Below are positions 37,083 through 44,759 of a stretch of 64,000 nucleotides of DNA, one piece after another; within the stretch, counting starts at the first letter, position 1; every line of letters starts with the position of its first letter. Source of the stretch: JBDIAG01 sp963835085 (GTDB taxonomy: Bacteria > Actinomycetota > Actinomycetes > Actinomycetales > CAWJMD01). The DNA lies in assembly GCA_963835085.1 (NCBI GenBank), contig CAWIED010000001.1:992001-1056000 (forward strand), written 5' to 3'. A model generated the notes under the pieces. The model did no database searches. It saw only the letters and a list, made by a program, of their open reading frames with translations, and was not told where the DNA came from. The position numbers and the translations under genes were made by a program.

Positions 37083-37724
37083 ATGGCAGGAAAAGAAGGC
37101 ACCGTCGCAGCGGTCAGTGCACCGGGCGCGCTCACTCCGGAACTCGCCACCGCCTTCACCGATCTTCAACGCCATGGTTGGCACGTCCTGACGGGCCTAC
37201 GCCAGCCCGGCCGTGCCGCCTGCATCGACGCCGTCCTCGTGGGCCCTGGTGGGGTCATCGTTCTGGAGTCCGCAGGCGCCCGGCGCCGGCCGTCGGTGCT
37301 GTCGACGGTGTCCACCGCCGTGGTCGCCCTCGTGCCCGCTGACGTGCGTCGACATGTGCAGTCGGTCGTGTGCCCACCGGCTGAGCGCGGCGACGGCTCC
37401 GCGGTGAGTGTCAAGCCTGCCGTGCTGCCCGGCTTCGTCCGATCGCTGCCCCAGGTGTTGAGCGCCGAGACCGTGTCGAATGTCGCGTTGTCTTTGCAGG
37501 ATGCCCTGTCCGGTCCGACCGCTCTCCAGCTGTGGACTGTCAACAAGGTGCTCGAGTGGACCAAGGACGCCCGCGGACGTGAGGTGACGCCCAACCGGGC
37601 GACCCGCCGGCGCAACGCCCGGCAGAGCGGTCTGCGGCGGATGGCCGGTTGGGTGACTCGACACGCTGCCCTGCTCGTGCTCGGGGCCGTGGCATTCGCC
37701 CTGTTGATCATGCTGGGACATTGA
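37083..37724 (+). CDS. Tail-anchored protein with a NERD-like domain, paralogue 2
   Basis: A 213-residue paralogue of the protein encoded 300 bp upstream. The shared order is a start helix (FTDLQRHGWHVLTGL), a strand pair IDAVLVGPGGVIVLESAG, VVALVPADVRRHVQSVV, and WTVNKVLEWTKDARG before a basic stretch and a membrane segment. Here that segment is C-terminal (about 193-211, LLVLGAVAFALLIML), so most of the protein faces the cytoplasm. The DAVLVGPGGV motif is close to true NERD domains, but the lysine of the E-x-K motif is replaced. The function is unknown. Confidence 0.65.
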   Translation: MAGKEGTVAAVSAPGALTPELATAFTDLQRHGWHVLTGLRQPGRAACIDAVLVGPGGVIVLESAGARRRPSVLSTVSTAVVALVPADVRRHVQSVVCPPAERGDGSAVSVKPAVLPGFVRSLPQVLSAETVSNVALSLQDALSGPTALQLWTVNKVLEWTKDARGREVTPNRATRRRNARQSGLRRMAGWVTRHAALLVLGAVAFALLIMLGH

Positions 37725-37742
37725 CGCCCTTATGCTAAGCCC

Positions 37743-38684
37743 GTGACCCTGCGGGCGATACCAGAGCCGCGGCGACTGGTTCGCCCGCTGCATGACCGTG
37801 ACGACCTGGCGCCGCCGGTCGGCATCGAGTCCGGCCTCGACTTCACCGCGGAGCTGCTTCGGCTGCCAGGAGTGGTAGCGATCACGGGCGCCGGCCTGTC
37901 CACTGAATCCGGCATTCCCGATTACCGAGGCCCCACCGGTCGTGCGCGCAATGCCACGCCGATGACCTATCAAGAGTTCGTGGGTTCCGCCCACGCCCAA
38001 CGGCGGTATTGGGCGCGCAGTTACGCCGGCTGGCCGGTGATGGGCCTGTCGTCGCCCAATGCGGGCCATCGCAGCGTGGCAACGCTGCAGGCAGCCGGCC
38101 GGCTCACCGGGGTCATCACACAGAATGTCGACCAGCTGCATGAACGGGTCGGCACCGATCCGCTGGTAGAACTGCACGGCAGTCTCGGCCGGGTGGTCTG
38201 CCTCGCCTGCGGAGACGTGTCATCGCGACTCGAACTCCAGGAGCGGCTCTTTACGGCCAACGCAGGGCTCGACCCCGCCACTCTCGCCTTCGGCGACGAT
38301 GCGGGCGAGGTCAAGCCCGACGGCGACATCGACGTCATGGAGCAGGCGGTCTTGAGGTTCACGACCGTCGCGTGCCTGCGCTGCGACCAGGGGCCGCTCA
38401 AACCTGACGTCGTGTTCTTCGGTGAGAGCGTGCCGCGCGAGCGAGTGGAGCTGGCTATGCGCTGGGTCGAACGGGCTCCGGGCGTCCTTGTCCTAGGTTC
38501 GTCACTGGCTGTTATGAGCGCCTATCGCTACGTGCGTCAGGCCGCGCGGGATGGTCGAACGGTTGTCATCGTCAACCAGGGGCCGACCCGAGGGGACGCG
38601 GAGGCGACTCTGCGCGTAGACGCCCCGCTGGGAAGGTTTCTTACGGCTCTCGCGCGAGACGGCGGCACTCGTCCGCCAGGGTGA
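37743..38684 (+). CDS. Sirtuin-type NAD-dependent protein deacylase
   Basis: A 313-residue Sir2-family enzyme that removes acyl groups from lysine using NAD+. It shows GAGLSTESGIPDYRG, TQNVDQLHERVG, the catalytic His145 in ELHGSLGRVVCLAC, and two zinc CxxC pairs (CLAC and CLRC), then VVFFGESVP and VLGSSLAVMSAYRY. The insert between the zinc pairs is long (about 45 residues), as in class II (SIRT4-like) sirtuins. GTG 37743 starts 18 bp after the preceding gene. Confidence 0.93.
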   Translation: MTLRAIPEPRRLVRPLHDRDDLAPPVGIESGLDFTAELLRLPGVVAITGAGLSTESGIPDYRGPTGRARNATPMTYQEFVGSAHAQRRYWARSYAGWPVMGLSSPNAGHRSVATLQAAGRLTGVITQNVDQLHERVGTDPLVELHGSLGRVVCLACGDVSSRLELQERLFTANAGLDPATLAFGDDAGEVKPDGDIDVMEQAVLRFTTVACLRCDQGPLKPDVVFFGESVPRERVELAMRWVERAPGVLVLGSSLAVMSAYRYVRQAARDGRTVVIVNQGPTRGDAEATLRVDAPLGRFLTALARDGGTRPPG

Positions 38685-38878
38685 GGTGCGCCACTCGCGT
38701 GTCATGACGATCTTGGGTGCGCTGCCGCGGAATGTCACGTACAGTAGTTTCCATCACTGGACGAGCATGGGTGCACGTCTGGGGGACACGTCCGCGTGGC
38801 ATGTCTGGGTGGCTCGGTCACCAGCCAGCAGCCGCCGGTCACCGACCTGCCGACCGTGCCCCGAGGGAGGGAGTATCG

Positions 38879-38980
38879 ATGAGCGAGAGCACCACGAACC
38901 AGCAGGCATCCAACGACGAGGAGAAGGCCACTGCGGTTGCCAACCCCCGCCGCATCCGCTGGAGCACGCGCAACGCCTGA
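38879..38980 (+). CDS. Small 33-codon gene with its own ribosome site and terminator
   Basis: ATG 38879 is preceded by GAGGGAGGGAG at good spacing and opens a 33-residue peptide, MSESTTNQQASNDEEKATAV followed by ANPRRIRWSTRNA. It has an acidic polar N-terminal half and a basic C-terminal half with one Trp. A strong terminator lies 35 bp after the stop. There is no signal peptide or membrane segment and no cysteine. It may be a regulatory or antimicrobial small protein, a modified-peptide precursor, or a leader. I recognise no family. The long (over 100 nt) leader before it may also be structured. Confidence 0.6.
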   Translation: MSESTTNQQASNDEEKATAVANPRRIRWSTRNA

Positions 38981-39014
38981 CCGCACACGCACACTCTGGA
39001 AGCCGGCAGCCACC

Positions 39015-39045
39015 AACGCCCCCCATCGCGACAGCGGGGGGCGTT
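39015..39045 (+). terminator. Intrinsic terminator of the 33-codon gene
   Basis: AACGCCCCCC (39015-39024) and GGGGGGCGTT (39036-39045) form a 10-bp perfect stem with an 11-nt loop, followed by CTTTGG. Confidence 0.9.
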
Positions 39046-39128
39046 CTTTGGTCTCTCCCGTGCCTGAGTCCGCACCAGGCAGGCGGTTTCAGCGAGACAG
39101 TGCCAGCGTCTTTGCCTAACGTAGTGGC

Positions 39129-39830
39129 GTGACCATGACTTCGGCTCCGCAAGCTTCGGCAACCGCCGTGACTGTGACGGTAGATGTGGTTGCGCTGACT
39201 ATTGACGATGATCTGCTGAAAGTCGTGGTGATCAAACGACAGGCGGCGCCGCTCAAAGGGCGTTGGCAGCTGCCCGGTTTGAGTCTGCAGAGTCCAGAGT
39301 GGTTGTCTCGCACTGCAACTGAGGTGCTGTCACGCGAGATCGGCCTGACGGCAACCGATCTACGGTACGAGCAGCTGCACACCTATGACGCGCTTCGCCG
39401 TGATCCGCGTGGCCAGGTGCTCAGCGTCGCCTACTGGACGGTGCTGGCGCCCCCGCAGGTGCGGGCTCTCGAACCGGGCCGGGCCAGGCTGCTGCCGGTT
39501 GATGAACTCACGTCTGCGCGTTTGGCGTTCGACCAGGCACACGCGGTCGATGACGCGGTCGCCGCGGTGCGAACGCGGTTGCAGAGTCAGGCTCTGGCGT
39601 CGCGGTTCTGCGAAGAGGAATTCACCATGGCCCAGCTCCGCCGGGTCTACGAGGTGATCTGGCAGCAGGTTCTCGACCCGGCGAACTTCCATCGCAAGAT
39701 CAGCGGAATCCCGGGCTTTGTCGAGCCCACGTCACTGCAGAGTCACGACGGGCCAGGCCGACCGGCGCAGCTGTATCGGCGCGGAACGGCCGATGATCTG
39801 GGTGCACCGCTCCTGCGCCCCAGCCCCTGA
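39129..39830 (+). CDS. NrtR-like Nudix-domain transcriptional regulator
   Basis: A 233-residue protein with an N-terminal Nudix fold and a C-terminal winged helix (FCEEEFTMAQLRRVYEVIWQQVLDPANFHRKISGI), the layout of NrtR repressors of NAD metabolism. The Nudix box is degenerate: PGLSLQSPEWLSRTATEVLSREIGL lacks the normal RE..EE series, as expected for a ligand-sensing rather than a hydrolytic domain. It lies next to a sirtuin, which fits an NAD-linked role. GTG 39129 or ATG 39135 may start. Confidence 0.85.
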   Translation: MTMTSAPQASATAVTVTVDVVALTIDDDLLKVVVIKRQAAPLKGRWQLPGLSLQSPEWLSRTATEVLSREIGLTATDLRYEQLHTYDALRRDPRGQVLSVAYWTVLAPPQVRALEPGRARLLPVDELTSARLAFDQAHAVDDAVAAVRTRLQSQALASRFCEEEFTMAQLRRVYEVIWQQVLDPANFHRKISGIPGFVEPTSLQSHDGPGRPAQLYRRGTADDLGAPLLRPSP

Positions 39831-39967
39831 CCGGGGAGTGTGGTGGCTGGCTCAGCCCTGGAAGGATGCCTGCGGTCGCGGCGAATGAATTCGACTGGAT
39901 GATCTGTTTCCAGGGGTCGGGTGTCTGCGTGGCGTGCTGTTCCGAAGGTGCCGGACCGCAGTTGGGT

Positions 39968-40040
39968 CGTCGGACTGTGACGTTGTTCGCTGGGATGTCA
40001 CCAAGAGGGCTTCCGATGGGCGAAGAACGTGACTGATGGA
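39968..40040. repeat. Hairpin repeat, type D, copy 2
   Basis: The reverse complement matches 3009-3083 through ATCAGTCACGTTCTTCGCCC, CTTGGTGACATCCC and AACAACGTCACAGTCCGACG. The left arm CGTCGGACTGTGACGTT is well kept; the right arm (AACGTGACTGATGG) has diverged, so the hairpin is weaker than in copy 1. Confidence 0.82.
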
Positions 40041-40123
40041 CGCGCCGTGGCACTCAGGATGCCGACGTCGGGAGGCTCTGTTGGCGGGAGCGCACATGGG
40101 GCGCGCTCCTCGCCGACTTGGGT

Positions 40124-40212
40124 TGTCCCATATTCGACGCGATCGCTGCGGTGGGTATGGGTTTCGTGCTCAGCCGAGGTCGCAGGCTGGCGATCGTGTC
40201 GGATCTGGGACA
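40124..40212 (-). repeat. Complete 89-bp inverted-ended element, type C
   Basis: The 22-bp ends match in 19 positions: TGTCCCATATTCGACGCGAT... (40124-40145) against the reverse complement of 40191-40212 (TGTCCCAGATCCGACACGAT...). The internal core on the minus strand is TCGGCTGAGCACGAAACC, beginning 35 bases from the end. Length and core offset are the same as in type B, although the ends differ. Confidence 0.85.
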
Positions 40213-40309
40213 CCGCCTGGCTTGTCCTCGCAAGATCAGCCGTACCTCGGCGGGTTCGGGGTGGTGAGGCCCGCGTCGGGTGGTCGGTTCGCCGCTCCCG
40301 ACGGGTAGA

Positions 40310-40399
40310 TGTCCGGAATCCGGCTAGCTTCGATGCAGCTGCCTGCGGTTTGTGCTCAGCCGAGCTTCACCGGCCGGTACTGGCGCCGGATTCCGGACA
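40310..40399 (-). repeat. 90-bp inverted-ended element, type B, copy 2
   Basis: The perfect ends TGTCCGGAATCCGG (40310-40323) and CCGGATTCCGGACA (40386-40399) are identical to those of copy 1. The core TTGTGCTCAGCCGA (40350-40363) is the reverse complement of copy 1's core. Interior identity is clear but interrupted by short indels and substitutions. Confidence 0.9.
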
Positions 40400-40436
40400 C
40401 GGGTCTGGCGCCGAAACGAATCTCACGATCACCGCC

Positions 40437-40455
40437 GTCATCTGGCACAACGACC
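40437..40455 (-). repeat. 19-bp block shared with locus 1
   Basis: GTCATCTGGCACAACGACC is the exact reverse complement of GGTCGTTGTGCCAGATGAC at 2799-2817. In both loci it lies about 40-55 bp outside the type B element, and the sequence between is also related. Confidence 0.88.
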
Positions 40456-40477
40456 AGAAGAACCCGCAAATCCAGAT

Positions 40478-41263
40478 CTACAGCCGCATGCCGCCGTCGA
40501 CGGTGAGCGTCTGGCCGGTGATGAAGGAGGCCTCGTCCCCGGAGAGCCAGGCGATGGCGGCGGCGACGTCGTCGGGGGTGCCCACCCGCCGCACCGGCGT
40601 CTGCTCGGCCACCATCGTGCGGTACGCCGCCGGCTCGAGCTTGAGTCGCACAGCGGTGGCGTCGGTCATCGCGGTAGCGATGAAGCCGGGCGCCACAGCG
40701 TTGACGGTGATCCCGAATGGGCCGAGTTCCATGGCCAAGGTGCGGGTGAGGCCACGCAGACCCATCTTGGCGGCAGAGTAGTTGGCCTGGCCGCGAGCGC
40801 CGAGCGCGTTGACGCTGGACAGATTCACGATGCGCCCCCAGCGTTGCTCCACCAGCCGGGCCTGCGCGGCCTTGCAGACGTTGAACGCCCCGCGTAGGTG
40901 CACACCCAGCACGAGGTCCCAGTCGTCCGTGGTCATCTTGAACAGCAGGTTGTCTCGCGTGACCCCGGCGTTGTTCACCACGATGTGCAGGCCTTCGAGC
41001 TGCTGCACAACGACGTCGACAGCGTTGTTGACCGAATCGGCCGAACTGACGTCCATCGCGACCCCTATCGTGCGTGCTCCTGGCACCGTCTCCGAGACAG
41101 TGCGGGCGGCCTGCGTGGCGGCCTCGGCATCGAGGTCGGCGATGGCGACGGCAGCGCCGTCAGCGGCCAGCCTCGTGGCGGTCGCGAGCCCGATTCCGCC
41201 GGCGCCTCCGGTGACCAGGGCCACGCGCTGCGACCGGTGTGGGATGTGCTCCGAGCTGGGCAT
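40478..41263 (-). CDS. FabG-like short-chain dehydrogenase/reductase
   Basis: A 261-residue SDR, most like 3-oxoacyl-ACP reductase. It has the cofactor loop TGGAGGIGLA, NNAG at 97-100, the catalytic Ser150, Tyr162 and Lys166 (NLSSVNAL ... YSAAK), and the C-terminal ITGQTLTVDGGMRL. MPSSEH at 41263 is chosen over an upstream start because AGGAGG lies just before it. Fatty-acid synthesis, polyhydroxyalkanoate synthesis or another acyl reduction is possible; no other lipid gene is adjacent. Confidence 0.88.
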   Translation of the reverse strand: MPSSEHIPHRSQRVALVTGGAGGIGLATATRLAADGAAVAIADLDAEAATQAARTVSETVPGARTIGVAMDVSSADSVNNAVDVVVQQLEGLHIVVNNAGVTRDNLLFKMTTDDWDLVLGVHLRGAFNVCKAAQARLVEQRWGRIVNLSSVNALGARGQANYSAAKMGLRGLTRTLAMELGPFGITVNAVAPGFIATAMTDATAVRLKLEPAAYRTMVAEQTPVRRVGTPDDVAAAIAWLSGDEASFITGQTLTVDGGMRL

Positions 41264-41420
41264 CGAACCTCCTGAGGCAGGCCCGGGCATGGGCCATGAT
41301 GGTGACTGTCAGGCTCCAGGATCATGTCTCCCCGGGGCTTTGACCGATGTTACCCATCAGTAGCCGCGAGGAGAGCCGTGTTTCTGGGTGCCAGACCCGG
41401 TTGGGTCTGTGAGGCAGCTC

Positions 41421-42266
41421 ATGGTGCAGGTTCCGTTGCTGTCTGAGGGCGTGACGCTGTTGCGTTGTCCGCTCTGCGCGGGCGACCTGCACGTCGTCCA
41501 GCGAGCGCTGGCGTGTCCCGCAGGACATAGCTTCGACGTGGCCCGGCAGGGTTACGTCAACCTGCTCGGCGGGCGCCGGCCGGCAACCGGCGGCGATGAC
41601 GTCGCGATGCTGAGCGCGCGCGAACGCGCTTTCGCCGCAGGGCTTTTCGACCCGGTGATCGACACTGTGGCGAGTCGGGCAGGCGGTGTCGACCTTCGCG
41701 GTGCGGTGGTCGACGTCGGCTGCGGTCCCGGTGCCTACCTGGCCGCGAGCCTGCGGGCCCGTCCGGGCTCGATCGGGCTGGGCTGCGACGTGTCCGTCGT
41801 GGCCGCCCGCAGGGCGGCTCGAGCCCATCCCCGGGCGGCAGCCGTCGTCGCCGACATCTGGGCCGGGCTGCCGGTGCGCGACGGGGCGGCGGCCGTCCTG
41901 CTCGACGTCTTCGCCCCACGCAACGGCGACGATTTCGCGCGTTTGGTGCACCCTGCGGGACGGCTCATCGTCGTCACCCCCGAACGTGACCATCTCGCCT
42001 CGATCGTGGCTGACATTGGCCGGGTCGGCGTCGACGACGACAAGTCCGAGCGGCTCGAGCGTGCCTTGGGACCGCGGTTCCGGCTCGACGATCGCGAGCA
42101 CGTGCGCTGGCCCCTTGACCTGAGTCCCGATCAGGCGCTCGATCTTGTGGGAATGGGCCCGAGTGCGCGACATCGCAGCGAAGCCCAATTGCGCGCCGGC
42201 GCGGCCGCCCGCCCGCGGTGGCAGACAGAGGGCAGCGTTGTGGTAAGTGTCTTTGCCCGCCGCTGA
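41421..42266 (+). CDS. RlmA-like 23S rRNA (guanine-N1) methyltransferase
   Basis: A 281-residue protein with an N-terminal zinc ribbon (RCPLCAGDL ... ACPAGHSFD) directly followed by VARQGYVNLLGGRRP, the hallmark of RlmA/TlrB enzymes that methylate G745 or G748 of 23S rRNA. A Rossmann methyltransferase domain follows (VVDVGCGPGAYLA). TlrB-type members confer resistance to tylosin-like macrolides, so the target base matters. ATG 41421 (after GAGG) is preferred to GTG 41388. Confidence 0.88.
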   Translation: MVQVPLLSEGVTLLRCPLCAGDLHVVQRALACPAGHSFDVARQGYVNLLGGRRPATGGDDVAMLSARERAFAAGLFDPVIDTVASRAGGVDLRGAVVDVGCGPGAYLAASLRARPGSIGLGCDVSVVAARRAARAHPRAAAVVADIWAGLPVRDGAAAVLLDVFAPRNGDDFARLVHPAGRLIVVTPERDHLASIVADIGRVGVDDDKSERLERALGPRFRLDDREHVRWPLDLSPDQALDLVGMGPSARHRSEAQLRAGAAARPRWQTEGSVVVSVFARR

Positions 42267-42407
42267 GATCACCGTCTCCGGCAAGCCTTCTGAGCGAAGA
42301 ACGCGGGTAGGTCTTCAGCTCCCGCGCGCGGTGTCGCCAGGGTGCGAGCGAGAGCCAAGTGACGACGCAGCATGGTCGATGAAGGCCTCCCTGACTGTGA
42401 GCGAGGG

Positions 42408-43295
42408 TCAGGGGCTCTCGACGTTGGGCGCAACCGGCTGCGCGGGCGGGGGATCGTGAAGGACCTGTCCGCCGGCGGCGAGCTGCGAGAGCCCGCTCCC
42501 GTTCGCGATGCGCAATGACAGACCCGTCTGCAGCAGGGCCCGGTAGAGCCGGTTCAGAGTCGAGGCGGGCAGCTCGTGGCGAGTGGCCAGCAGAACGGCG
42601 TTGCCGTACCGGCGGCCGCGCAGCACGGCTGTCTCGGCGATCACGCTCACCCCGCCGAAGACGCTGGTGACGGTGGCCACCTCGTCCCACAGTGCTCGCA
42701 GCGGTGGACGATCGGCGACGTTGAGCAGATACACCCCCTCCGGACGCAGCACCCGCGCCACCTCGGTGCTGAACTCGGCGGTTCGCACGTGTCCGGGAGT
42801 GGTGTCACCGGCGAACACGTCCCGCACGATCACGTCGGCACTTGCGGTGGGCAGACCCGTCAGGCTGGTGCGAGCCTCGCCCGCGCGGATCCGCAGGGAG
42901 GGGGAGCGGGGCAGGTCGAACCACTCGCGGACTAGGGTGCACAGCCGGGCGTCCAGCTCGATGGCCAGTTGGCGGGCGCGGGGCTCGCGAATGTGTAGGG
43001 CCCAAGCCAGGGCGCAGCCAGCACCACCGAGGTGCACGACATCAAGCGAGTGCTCGGGGCGGGTCAGCTCGATGGCTGTCGCCATGATCTGGAGGTACTC
43101 GAAGCCCAACCAGGTTGGATCGGCCGGACAGATCGTGGACGATGGCACTCCGTTGACGTTGAGCAGCCAATGCTCCGGTGGGCCGGCATCGGGCACGAGT
43201 TCGGCTGTGCCCGTGTCAATCTCGTACGCGCCCGGTGTGAGGCCGGGTCGGTTGCCGACGGCTCCGGCTGACCGGCGGGCCGAGCGTCTGCTCAT
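42408..43295 (-). CDS. Spermidine-synthase-like methyltransferase-fold protein
   Basis: A 295-residue protein with the polyamine-synthase Rossmann domain: VVHLGGAGCALAWALH (cofactor loop), LAIELDARLCTLVREWF, and ADVIVRDVFAGDTTPGHVRT at the active-site gate. Actinobacteria encode many such proteins without known polyamine activity. The C-terminus (about 265-295) is Pro-rich. It converges with the RlmA-like gene. Confidence 0.78.
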   Translation of the reverse strand: MSRRSARRSAGAVGNRPGLTPGAYEIDTGTAELVPDAGPPEHWLLNVNGVPSSTICPADPTWLGFEYLQIMATAIELTRPEHSLDVVHLGGAGCALAWALHIREPRARQLAIELDARLCTLVREWFDLPRSPSLRIRAGEARTSLTGLPTASADVIVRDVFAGDTTPGHVRTAEFSTEVARVLRPEGVYLLNVADRPPLRALWDEVATVTSVFGGVSVIAETAVLRGRRYGNAVLLATRHELPASTLNRLYRALLQTGLSLRIANGSGLSQLAAGGQVLHDPPPAQPVAPNVESP

Positions 43296-43662
43296 CGGCC
43301 AGGCCCCCTCGGCGCCACGGCCGGGCGGTCCGTCCTGCGCCGGCGCCGGGCAAGCGGGGAGCGGGCGAGCCGGCAGGCGTCACTAGGTACCGGCCGACCG
43401 GTTCCCTGCCGGTCGCGCGAATCCAGGGATGCCATTCAGCGTTCGCTTCCTATGGGTGCGATGGGCGGACAATGCGGCGCCGGCCCGTGCAGGTGAGGGC
43501 CTAGGCACGAAGGTAGCGGCGTGCCCGACAGTAGACTCGCCCACGCCGGAGGCCGGACGCCGACACAGTGGCAACGGCAACTAGGCAGACAACCCGGCCA
43601 AGGCAGAGCAGGCCAGCAACCCGGCCCGACAGGGCCAGCAATGAGGCGGGTGATCGGCAGCG
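43296..43662. other. Intergenic region before xerD
   Basis: 367 bp between divergent genes, with no supported coding sequence. It contains a GACCGG-TTCCCTG-CCGGTC hairpin (about 43408-43426) and C/A-rich stretches just before xerD (GGCCAGCAA repeated). I see no clear promoter. Confidence 0.5.
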
Positions 43663-44646
43663 GTGAGCGACGTGCACGGTGAGGCGCCCCCTGCGGACAA
43701 ACCGCTCCTTGAGAAGTCCCTGGACGGCTATCTCCATCACCTGCAGGTAGAGCGGGGGCTGGCGGCGAACAGTGTGGCCGCCTACCGTCGCGACCTGAAC
43801 CGCTACCTGACCTATCTCCTCGGTCTTGGCGTCACCCAGGCTTCGGCCATCGAGGCCGACATGGTGAGCGGCTTCCTGGTGACCGTGCGCGAAGGCAGGG
43901 ACGGCCGGCCCGTGCTCTCGGCGTCGTCGGCCGCCAGAGCCGTTGTGGCGGTGCGCGGTTGGCACAGGTTTCTCGCCGCCGAGGGCGACGTCAGGGTCGA
44001 CGTGGCGGTCGGCGTCCGTCCGCCCGCCACGCCACAGCGGCTGCCCAAGGCGATCTCGGCGGGGGAGGTGCGCCGGCTGCTCGATGCCGCCGAGAGCGTG
44101 CAGACTCCTGCGGGACTGCGCGACTGGGCTTTGCTCGAACTGCTCTATGCCACCGGCGCGCGCATCTCCGAGGCCGTGGGGCTCGACCTCGACGACCTTC
44201 CCGCCATGGTCGTCGGGCCGGCCGAGGACGGTGCGCATCCGCAGGTGCGGCTGCGCGGCAAGGGCGACAAGGAGCGGATCGTGCCGGTGGGCTCCTATGC
44301 GCTCACAGCCCTGCAAGCGTGGGTGGTGCGGGGTCGTCCGGTACTGAGCGCGGCAGGGCGGGGCACGCCTGCGGTCTTCGTCAACGCCCGGGGTGGACGG
44401 CTGTCGCGACAGAGCGCGTGGCAGGTGCTCGGCGCGGCGGCCGAGCGGGCGCACCTGACGTCGGCAGTCTCACCGCACACCCTGCGACACTCGTTCGCGA
44501 CGCACCTGCTCGAGGGCGGCGCCGATGTCCGGGTCGTGCAGGAACTGCTCGGGCATGCGTCCGTGGCCACCACGCAGATGTATACGAAGGTCACCATCGA
44601 GGCGTTGCGTGAGGTCTATGCCACCGCTCATCCCCGGGCCAGATAG
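43663..44646 (+). CDS. xerD: Tyrosine recombinase XerD
   Basis: A 327-residue recombinase that with XerC resolves chromosome dimers at dif. The SAM-like core-binding domain (SLDGYLHHLQVERGLAANSVAAYRRDL) is followed by the catalytic domain with Arg167 (ATGARISE), Lys in RGKGDKER, His272 and Arg275 (SPHTLRHSF), His298 (LGHASVATTQ) and Tyr307 (MYTKV). All catalytic residues are present. Its place upstream of parA-scpAB matches other actinobacteria, supporting the chromosomal XerD rather than an element integrase. Confidence 0.94.
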   Translation: MSDVHGEAPPADKPLLEKSLDGYLHHLQVERGLAANSVAAYRRDLNRYLTYLLGLGVTQASAIEADMVSGFLVTVREGRDGRPVLSASSAARAVVAVRGWHRFLAAEGDVRVDVAVGVRPPATPQRLPKAISAGEVRRLLDAAESVQTPAGLRDWALLELLYATGARISEAVGLDLDDLPAMVVGPAEDGAHPQVRLRGKGDKERIVPVGSYALTALQAWVVRGRPVLSAAGRGTPAVFVNARGGRLSRQSAWQVLGAAAERAHLTSAVSPHTLRHSFATHLLEGGADVRVVQELLGHASVATTQMYTKVTIEALREVYATAHPRAR

Positions 44647-44759
44647 AGGTTTAGCCTAAAACGCCAATTTCTGCTATCGATTCCACTCATCCAACGAGAC
44701 GGATTTGTGACCTCGTCCGCGCGTTGCGTTGAGTCGAGCCAGACGCCCGACTACCGTCA

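Larger units (their letters stand above)
39831..40477. other. Convergent intergenic region carrying dispersed repeats (locus 2)
   Basis: A 647-bp gap between two converging genes. Read on the minus strand it contains the same series as locus 1: the shared 19-bp block, a type B element, a complete type C element and a type D hairpin. About 95 bp separate B and C, and about 85 bp separate C from D; both spacers lack a counterpart in locus 1. Bases 39831-39960 hold nothing I recognise. No gene is supported. Confidence 0.85.

Noticed and set aside
43663..44646. Integrase of a mobile element
   Set aside because: Its length and its place before parA-scpA-scpB fit the chromosomal XerD; no attachment site adjoins it.
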